From contig CM022947.1 in NCBI GenBank assembly GCA_012931725.1, positions 26,105,476 through 26,169,475 of the forward strand: DNA of 64,000 nt. The letters are read 5' to 3'. This DNA comes from Litsea cubeba. Its lineage: Eukaryota; Streptophyta; Magnoliopsida; Laurales; Lauraceae. The notes below the pieces were generated by a model. The model did not search any database, was not told the DNA's origin, and worked only from the letters and a program-made list of their open reading frames with translations. Positions 55,901-64,000 of this stretch are shown piece after piece. The stretch's first letter is position 1. Each line of letters opens with the position of its first letter. Position numbers and translations under genes: made by a program.

Positions 55901-56650
55901 GCCGTACTCTCCACCTCCTCTCTGCTGGAACGATTGGAAGAGATGAGGGAGAGGGGAGCTTAAATAAAGAGTGGGGGTGGGGTCCACACTTAAGTAGAAC
56001 TAGTAATGGAGATTAGAGGACTTTCTAGACCTCGGATCAAGAAACTTAAACAATGAAAAGTGTCCGCCACAAAATTATCTTTCCAACAAGGTTAATATTG
56101 ACATACTTCCGGGGTCCACAAAAAAAGTTAATTGTTTGGTCAAAGGGATCAAAATAATGGAAGATTTGGGATTACAAGGGTTAAAACAACGATTTCTGGG
56201 CCTCAGATGCGATCGACAAAGAGAAGGGAAATGTTTCTCATAAAATCTAGTTTCCAAAAAGTATATATTTAGCAAGGTTCTAAGATCTCAAAATTTGGGT
56301 TCAGATTTTGTGTAAAAAGACTAATTTTGCCCCAGGGCTGGAAAAACTGATTTTCGGAGCTTCGGATGGGCATGGAGTGAACACGAGAGTTGTAGGGAAT
56401 GGAGAGATTAGTCAAACGAAGCTAAATTGGGAATTTTTAAAAATCAAAGAGAATCTCTCCACGATGACCACACAAAATAAATAGGACCCTACGGTCATTG
56501 TCTTGGTTCACTGGCTCTCAAAACTTTCCAAAACCAAAAAAAATATAATCAAACTCAGAAATTCAAACAAATAACCACTAATCCCACTGAGAAAACAAAT
56601 CCACGATTAAAACCATGCTAAACCAGGAAGTCTGGGGTCGGGTTCTCACA
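52933..56650 (-). repeat. 5' LTR of the LARD (uninterrupted)
   Basis: 3718 bp, TGTGAGAACCC...GGTCATGACA on the minus strand. It shows the empty CACTA-1 site (GGG, 54283-54285) and a second palindrome cluster at 54655-54905. Confidence 0.92.
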
Positions 56651-56655
56651 ACCAA

Positions 56656-57567
56656 TGTGGCCAATACATGCCTATGCATCAGCGAACACACAACAATCTG
56701 TATTGGCTTGATTTCTTTTCCAATTAACGTAGTAAAATGATGTCCGCATTAGCGCATAACCATCTGTTCAGGCTTATGTTGACAATATTTATTGGTGCCC
56801 TAGTGATACAGGTTTAAATAGGGTACCATGGCAATATTCTGCGTCGATTTATTAAAAGTTTTTTATATGCATTGGCTAACGTCCTAATATGGTACGTTTT
56901 TCTTAACCCACAAGATTTGATAGAGCAATTATATTCGTTGTACGTTGCAGGGTTCAGAGTCATGAAATGCAATTAGAGTAAGAAATTGTCTAAGCACGAA
57001 AACATACCCAATGGAGATGGCAAAACCAGAGAAACACATGCAAATGCTACCAGCCTAACTCTTGTCTTGATTATAAGGAAGCTTTAATGTTCCATTTCTT
57101 CTCTCCATTTTATCAGCAAACCCTTCAACATATATAAATACATACATATGTATTGAACAAAGAGCAGTGCCAAAGAATCCTAACCAACAAGATTCAGCTG
57201 CGGAATACCTGCGCAAACAAGAGATCTTATCTTTGTTCCCTTGATCAGTGCGGCCCACTTATGCAAATCCGGAATACGGAATCTGCCTCTGCTCCACTTC
57301 ATTTCGAAAACTAAGAGAGTCAAACACACTGTTGGAGTAGAGCGTGTTGGAGATCGATCTTGTCGAGATCCGATCCTCTTGCATGAGATCAACCAACAGA
57401 CAAGATTCAAATCCTTGAACCTCCCTCTTTCGTTTTTGCACCTTGGCATCAGAACAAAAATACCCACTTCTAGGTTATGCAAGACCAAGTAGCACACCTC
57501 TAATGACACTAAAGACAAAACATGCAAGTTGTCTTTTGTTCCCATAGAAGTCAAAATGAGAAATGGT
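56656..57567. repeat. Tandem host segment, copy B, part 3
   Basis: Continues from 26451 (homologous to 8615-9522 of copy A) and stops abruptly at 57567, where sequence homologous to 5665 begins (copy C). Confidence 0.85.
57007..57126 (-). pseudogene. Phytol/farnesol kinase exon remnant (copy B)
   Basis: Same exon as 8964-9083 but more damaged: GFADKMERRNGTLKLPYNQ, then a stop (TAG) where copies A and C have Trp. Confidence 0.55.
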
Positions 57568-57656
57568 TCCTATGACCTATATTTTGCATAGCCGGGTCTT
57601 TTGTAAGATAAATGTTGCGTGAAATTCAGCAGCATAGAATTACTTAAAACTAGTTC

Positions 57657-58129
57657 TAGTTTCGGATCAGGTTTTGAATCGGAATTTGTTTTGCTGGTTC
57701 CGAACCCGATTTCGATAAGAAATTTCGGATCCAGTTCGGGAACCGGGTCCACCTAGAGGATTCGAATTTATTTCCAAAATCGATTCTATTTTATCTTTAT
57801 TCTTTATTTTTTCTTAAAATAAGTATACCATTCAACTTATAGCAGTGCATCATGTCTACAACATCTAGTATTATTCATAAGAATGCGAAAAAAGAGATGG
57901 TTTTAAGGTACAAATTGCAATATCAAAGACTCATATGCCGGGTCCCGAGTCCATGGATCGGAACCTATATGGACCTGGAACCGGACCCGTTTTTTCAATC
58001 GGAACCTAAATTAGGTTCCGGACCCGAGCCCGTTTACGAATCGGAACCTAAAATAGGTTCCAGACCTGATTTTTTGCTGGTCAGAACTTCCCGGTAATCG
58101 GAGGATCGGATACCTATTTGCAACCCTAG
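57657..58129. repeat. hAT-like remnant with GGTTCCGG repeats (copy C)
   Basis: Third copy of the cluster. The right end is again CTAGGGTTGCAAATAGGTAT on the minus strand. Confidence 0.4.
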
Positions 58130-59924
58130 TAGGTGCATTAGAACTTCCTTTCCCATCATTTTCCAGCTATGTAACCTCCTTTTCGTCCTCTTTCTCAAGT
58201 TTTGAGAATATTAAGGTTTTGTGTAGGTTTTGGGGCTTTTGGTGTGGGGATCAGTTCCGCCCCAAATCAGAGTGCTTTTTAGTTGATTTCTGGGCTAGGA
58301 GACCGAAGGGAAATAATTAATTTGATTAGCATGGCATATGCATGCAAACATTTGTCGATTCCCAACATCATACTATATGCGTATTTTAGAAATACTAAAT
58401 TTTGTAACTAAAATTACTTGCAATTAGTGGATAATGAAGAAGTTATTCGCGTACTTAAAGGACGCACAAATCCCCGTCAAATTTCATGGAAAAATTCCAG
58501 TAAGAAGGGGGTGAAAATTGGGAAAATAAGGATGGGCACCTAACATAACCATTGAAGACCGTGGGCTCCTCTTGATCGACCGTGGGCCAAGTCCGACCAA
58601 TAGACTCCCATGTCCGGGAGATTCCGCCGGAGACTGTTTGGACTCCTTTTCAAGGGGGGTGCTTAGGGCTTTTCTTCAATACTTATTTGGAACTTTTTAG
58701 GGCACTTTTAAACGTGAATTTGGACCTCTAGTGCTACTCTAGTTGTTCCATTTGATGGACATTTAATTCAATGTTTCTTGGGTCAGAAAGATGAACGATA
58801 AGCATGGTTAGTGTTCAAGGAACCCAAGCTCGTGAGTTGCATTGAAACTGGACCTAAGGGATTGATGTTTGAGCTAACCATCATCTTCGAGAGTTGTCTA
58901 GAGATATGTGCGAGATCATGCCAAATACGAAGTATGTGAATCCAAGGTTTTCAATGTCAAACACCCTAAGAGGACCTAGGTACATATTTTACCAGACATG
59001 AGAACCTTAGATGCGCATCACAGCTAACAGTGTGGTATTAGCATATCAAAGGCAGGCCGAACCCTACGATAGACCTTTGTAATGGTTCCTTGACTGTTTC
59101 ATAACTTAGCAGGACTGCTTGACTTGTTGTTCATGTTATTCGTGCATCTCCCGTGTCTGTTTCCGTACCAACGACTTCCCAACCTTTGCCAAAATGTTGA
59201 TGGCTTGTGAAGTCATGCGTTGGGATTGAGACGTGAACATATTTCGTTGTTTCCTCCATCATGGGTGATAGGATCAAAGGTGGTGGCTAATTGTCTTGGT
59301 GGGTGAGCTTTTGACTCAATGCTGCTTCCCTTGTTGTCCTGATCTGCGTATACCATTTATACCCATTTGGGGCGTCCTATTTCTAATGAAATGATGCATG
59401 TTTGTGCTTAGGATTTTCTAGACGGTTTCCACTCGTTTTACTCCGTGTTTAGGTTATTTCTAATTGGATTTACCAATTAACTAGCCCACACCCCGCAATG
59501 TCCAAATCTAACTTTTAATTACAGTATTTATCAAGTTTACGTAGAACTACCAAATTAGTTGGGATGGATGCCAAAGGCTACTCGTGAAGGTCATCACTTA
59601 GTCATACCTACCCAAGAATTGAATTCCCTATTTGATTTTATCTACTCTACCAATAGGGTGTACTCTAAGTAGGAAAACCAATTCTATCTATTTGATTTGA
59701 TTGAAGACCTACTACTCTATTTTGTTGATTTTCGTGAAAGACTCCGACACTGAGAGATGTGAGAGTGTGAGATAACCATGGACTTACTCATTCCTTTTCT
59801 CCCTTTACCTCCCTTTACTACTCTTTCTTCTTAACTCTTTACAAAGGCCCTATGGATGGATCTCGGGCTCACCGAGTAATTATTACTTAAAGACAACCCT
59901 GCGTTTGGGTGCATATCAAATTTT

Positions 59925-59942
59925 TGGTGCCGTTGCCAAGGA
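59925..59942 (+). promoter_or_regulatory. Athila-like primer-binding site (copy C)
   Basis: TGGTGCCGTTGCCAAGGA after the LTR end CATATCA at 59918. Confidence 0.55.
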
Positions 59943-60870
59943 CTGACCTACGTCGGTAACACGTTTTAGGTGATTTTATATATTACTTTTCTCTTTATTT
60001 AATTGCTTTGCGGGTGCGAATTTTTTTTTTAGCATCAACTTATGACCTAGTAGAGAGCTTCGCATATACGCTTTGGGGTATATGTGTCAAATTTGTTATC
60101 AATTAAAACTAGGTTCCATGATTTTCTAGATTGATAGGAGGTGCGCATGGAATGTTGAGTTGCCCCACACCTAGATTAGGATTTTAAAATCTGAGTTTTC
60201 AATAACTCAATTTTTTTTAAAAGTCTCCTTTGTTAGTTAGTTTCTAATTTTAGAAATTTGATTTTTTATTAGTTTTCTAATTTAGTCCCTACTTTTTTCA
60301 AAAAAAAAAAAGTGGCCGACCGTGCCCTCTTGAATACAAAATTGTATGACCACTTTTTGGATAGGAATGGTGACAAAGTGGACCGAAATGTAAGGATTTC
60401 AGACCTGATCCAAATAGGTTACTGTTCCTGTTTGGAAACCAATATATTGCCTAGCATGGTTTCAAATATCAGTATTAGACTTGGACCAGCCAAGCAAACA
60501 ACTGATGTGTACCACCAATGTGGCCAATACATGCCTGTGCATCAGCGAACACACAACAATCTGTATTGGCTTGATTTCTTTTCCAATTAACGTAGTAAAA
60601 TGATGTCCGTATTAGCACATAACCATCTGTTTAGGCTTATGTTGACAATATTTTTTGGTGCCCTAGTGATACAGGTTTAAATAGGGTACCATGGCAATAT
60701 TCTGCATCGATTTATTAAAAGTTTTTTATATGCATTGGCTGACGTCCTGATATGGTACGTTTATCTTAACCCACAAGATTTGATAGAGCAATTATATTCG
60801 TTGTACGTTGTAGGGTTCAGTGTCATGATATGCAATTAGAGTAAGAAATTGTCTGCGCACGGAAACATAC

Positions 60871-60988
60871 CCAATGGAGATGGCAAAACCAAAGAAACAC
60901 ATGCAAGTGCTACCTGCCCAACTCTTGTCTTGATTGTAAGGAAGCATTAATGTTCCATATCTTCTCCCCATTATATCAGCAAACCCTT
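60871..60988 (-). pseudogene. Phytol/farnesol kinase exon remnant (copy C)
   Basis: Reads GFADIMGRRYGTLMLPYNQ, then DKSWAGSTCM and FAISIG, ending at GTATGTT. As in copy A, no neighbouring exon is recognisable. Confidence 0.55.
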
Positions 60989-63697
60989 CAACATTTATAA
61001 ATACCTACATATGTATTGAACAAAGAGTTGTGCCAAAGAACCCTAACCAACAAGATTCAACTGCGGAATACCTGTGCAAACAAGAGATCTTGTCTTTGTT
61101 CCCTTGATCAGTGCGGCCCACTTATGCAAATCCGAAATACGGAATATGCCTCTGCCCCACTTCATTTCAAAAACTAAGAGAGTCAAACACACTGTTGGAG
61201 TAGAGCGTGTTGGAGATCGATCTTGTCGAGATCCGATCCTCTTGCACGAGATCAACCAACGGACAAGATTCAAATCCTTGAACCTCCCTCTTCAATTTTT
61301 GCACCTTGGCATCAGAACAAAAATACCAGCTTCTAGGTTATGCAAGACCAAGTAGCACACCTCTAATGACACTAAAGACAAAACATGCAAGTTGTCTTTT
61401 GTTCCCATAGAAGTCAAAACGAGAAATGGTTCCTCCACCGTGTCCCCGCAAACAGAGTCCTCTTGATCTCATCCGATCAACGGTCTCCTTCCGCAACTAC
61501 AGATGGAATAGCGGCATGCGAGGATCGATGCTTTTTCTTCCGAAGGTGGTTCCCTGGGACAAAGAATGAGAGAGAACGCTGCCCTATGAACGAGGGAGAA
61601 TGGAAGACTTGAAATATTAAAATTAAAAATTTTAAGCGTAAACAACTGAAAGCGTAAATCAGTCATGTAAATATGTGATGTGGCGTATCGAGAGATATCC
61701 CACTCAAATATGTCCAGTTGTATGGACTAAAGGCCTTAGAGGAAAAGTTGTTGGACTGGAGGCCTTACAAGACCAATTGGAGGAACTTTTGACTAATTTA
61801 CCCTAATAATAAATCAATCTAGTTTTTTATTCTGAAAAAAGTAACAAAATCGTAGCAGAATTTGGGGAATAAATATTAGTATGATGGAAGAAAAGAAAGG
61901 AAAGGAAGGAGGAAAAAAATCTAAAAAAGGAACAAAATCATAGCAGATTCTGGGTGAGAAAGATTAGAATGGTGGAAGAAAAGAAAGGAAAGAGGAAAAA
62001 CAATTCTAAAAAAGTCATGTTTTAACTATGATTATCTATGTTAGAATAAATCCGATTGAAGTAAATTCTTCCGTCGAGATAAAACTAGTGGGACGACCCT
62101 TTTGAATGGTCTAGTTTTTAAATATGGGTCCTGCTCGTAAATATATAATACTGGGCATATTAGTTTGTTCCAAAATAATAATCAATAATTTTACTTTTGA
62201 GTGCTGTAATAGATAAGTGTGTTAATTGATATTCATTTTGGGCTTGTTTGATTTCCTTAAGTGGTTGAAAATGAAGAATTAAAGGAAAAAATCCAAAAAT
62301 TACCCTAAAATAACTGTTGTTTTATTAAAATTTAATCCTTGGAAAGATACACAATGAATGCACAACCATCATTTTAGTAACTTAGGAATGTCAAAGTCCC
62401 ATCTATCTTGTGGCCTTATATGCATTACCCCTACTTAATAAATAAGCCTTTGATGTAGCATATTTGGCCCATGTATTCTATGCAAACAGATAACCCATAC
62501 ACCTTGGGGAATGGACATTCTTTTTGAAGTGTTAACAATCCTCTTATATGAATTGGTATGAATACTATTTTTTAATCTTTAAATGATAAAAAGAAATAGG
62601 TTTTTATATTTGTGCGAGTGATCAAATAAAATACTACCATCTGATCGTTACCATATTCCGAAGGAGTTAGTATCAGACTATTTTAGGGAACTCGGCCTCC
62701 ATTTCCATGTTAAATTCATATTTATTGAAGTTTTTGTGAAATCTCCTCTATTTAGGTCGCAATGAAAAGTTCTACGAAGCTCAATTGCCTTTACCCGACC
62801 CTTTAGAATCCGTCACCCTAATTTTTTTTATTATAAAAGGAACTTCTAATTAAACCTCCATTTTTAAGAGACTTTTTCTTAAATAGAAGGCGCCTACGCC
62901 AGCCTCTGTTGTTGCAAGCATGGTTGTGGATCAGTCACGTTTACTGATTGACAAAGCTGTCAATGAGGGGTTCCCTCCTGAACCAATAAAATTGGTTTGA
63001 TATAGGGTTTCCACACAATTTTATAGGTTTGCAAAGAATCCTTTTGTTTGATTCTAACAATTTGACTGATCTTCTTTGTCTGCGATTGGGATCAGGATTC
63101 TATAAGTTGAACATCAATTTTCAACTCATCCAAACTCCTCAAAGGATTAGGATTATAGTTCCAGGAGTGATTAGTCCTATGTGAGCGTCATAAATGGTAT
63201 GATGTGCTACACAATTTATTAAAGCAAGAAATGCCATTGCCTAACTTGCTGAATTTGATTTCAGCGCAACCCATTTTGTTATTCATGAAGAGATTTATTA
63301 TTCATTGTCCGAAAGATTTCTTGTTAGTTCTAATTTTCAAATTAAGATTCGAAATGCCGTGGGCCAAATCTAATGCTTGAAACCAAAGACACGATGCAAA
63401 CCAACCCCATGCTCGCCATACTCAATCACCACGTATGCTGATTTATCCTATTGTATAGGACGCTTAATGACTCATAAAACATTCTAATTAAAGAATGCAT
63501 GGGTCAAGCCTGGGTTGGAGTGGCCCATGAGCAGCCTTAGTGACTGAACGAACAAATATGCTTCGAATAGTGACAGCAACCATAGTAGTTATGTGAAGCT
63601 CTTGCTTCTTTCAATTATTGCACCTTATAAAAGGAAAATACAAAGGCAGTAAATCCCTCCAATTTAACACATCAAGAAGGGAATTTTTATTCTAGCA

Positions 63698-63852
63698 CTA
63701 AGATTGGACTCCATCTTTAGGGATCGCATCCGCAGATGCATTCGTGGTTCCAACAAAGTATTCTCTGCATCCCGGTGTACAGTAGTCTCTGCAATCTATG
63801 GGCTGGACGCAAGGAACACCTTCAACTTCATTCACCGTTGAAAATGGCATGC
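63698..63852 (-). pseudogene. Defensin-like gene, copy D, exon 2 (frameshifted)
   Basis: The acceptor (TATGCAG) and the start MPFSTVNEVEG are kept. An 18-bp in-frame deletion removes the linker before the first cysteine, then VPCVQPIDCRDYCTPGC follows as expected. A 1-bp deletion near 63764 (TCTCTGC for TCTCCTGC) shifts the frame so the last four cysteines are lost. Exon 1 lies beyond the window end. Confidence 0.75.
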
Positions 63853-64000
63853 CTGCATAGATTGTCAAATAAATGAACCACACATGAGCCATCCGATGCA
63901 AAAACAACCCAATATGAACTTTTGAAAGCACATTCACAATCTAATCCAAGTATAGAGGATTGTGGGGTAAATGCAAATAACCACCCCATGAGGGTATATG
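63747..64000. repeat. Tandem host segment, copy D (start only)
   Basis: Homologous to 4573-4855 of copy A, showing that the tandem array continues past the window. Confidence 0.88.

Larger units (their letters stand above)
26452..56650 (-). mobile_element. LARD-like LTR retrotransposon with 3.7-kb LTRs (contains nested CACTA and copia)
   Basis: Minus-strand element. The 5' LTR is 52933-56650 (3718 bp) and the 3' LTR is 26452-50815, which is 3717 bp once the CACTA insertion is removed. LTRs begin TGTGAGAACCCGACCC and end in TGACA. The 5-bp duplication ACCAA flanks it (26447-26451 and 56651-56655), and the empty site is present in copy A (8610-8614) and copy C (60514-60518). An iMet-type primer site and a polypurine tract are present, but the 2.1-kb interior has no gag or pol. 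This fits a large retrotransposon derivative, probably mobilised by a Tekay/Del-type gypsy partner (inference from LTR start and length). Confidence 0.9.
57568..63746. repeat. Tandem host segment, copy C (first part of unit missing)
   Basis: Homologous to copy A from 5665 to 11860. The defensin-like gene is absent because the copy begins downstream of it. It contains the hAT-like remnant (57657-58129), Athila-like LTR end (59918) and primer site, the intact LARD target site (60514-60518) and the kinase exon remnant. Otherwise no gene was seen; the short frame at 60312-60590 is not recognised. Confidence 0.88.

Noticed and set aside
26452..56650. First read as a DNA transposon with an 8-bp duplication ACCAATGT
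   Set aside because: The apparent extra bases TGT are part of the LTR terminus. LTR pairing, primer site, polypurine tract and a 5-bp duplication show a retrotransposon.

Overview
The window is plant nuclear DNA, almost certainly from a flowering plant. The evidence is GT-AG introns, Ty3/gypsy and Ty1/copia LTR retrotransposons with plant-type primer sites, CACTA transposons, and exon fragments of plant genes (alpha-galactosidase, ALG1 mannosyltransferase, phytol/farnesol kinase, a defensin-like peptide gene). I see no complete large host gene. The species cannot be told from sequence alone.

The substrate is a host segment of about 7.3 kb, tandemly repeated and a few percent diverged between copies. 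Copy A is 4572-11860. Copy B is 11861-12379, 22948-26451 and 56656-57567 (split by insertions). Copy C is 57568-63746 (it lacks the first part of the unit). Copy D is 63747-64000 (cut by the window). Each full unit carries, in order, a two-exon defensin-like (cysteine-rich secreted peptide) gene on the minus strand, a GGTTCCGG-rich hAT-like remnant, the end of an Athila-like LTR with its primer-binding site, a phytol-kinase-like exon remnant, and about 2.5 kb of unassigned sequence. Only the gene in copy B is intact, and its intron is stretched to 11 kb by a retrotransposon.

1-4571: a Tat-type Ty3/gypsy element (gypsy-1, minus strand, running off the window start) inserted into exon 2 of defensin-like gene A. 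12380-22942: a complete gypsy-2 of the same family (plus strand, 889-bp LTRs, GGACT target duplication) in the intron of gene B. Its gag-pol is decayed, it has a 59-bp minisatellite, and it carries an antisense three-exon gene with its own TATA box.

26452-56650: an LTR retrotransposon with 3.7-kb LTRs and a 2.1-kb non-coding interior (LARD-like, minus strand, ACCAA target duplication) inserted into copy B. Its left LTR is split by a CACTA element (27819-48462, GGG duplication). That CACTA in turn holds a copia element (30947-40509) and a second CACTA-like segment (from 41163) that has captured colinear exons of alpha-galactosidase and ALG1. Because the window also contains uninterrupted paralogues, the pre-insertion sites of the gypsy-2, LARD and CACTA insertions can be read directly from the sequence. 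LTR divergence (counted by eye) orders the insertions: LARD oldest, then copia (about 2%), then gypsy-2 (about 1.2%).
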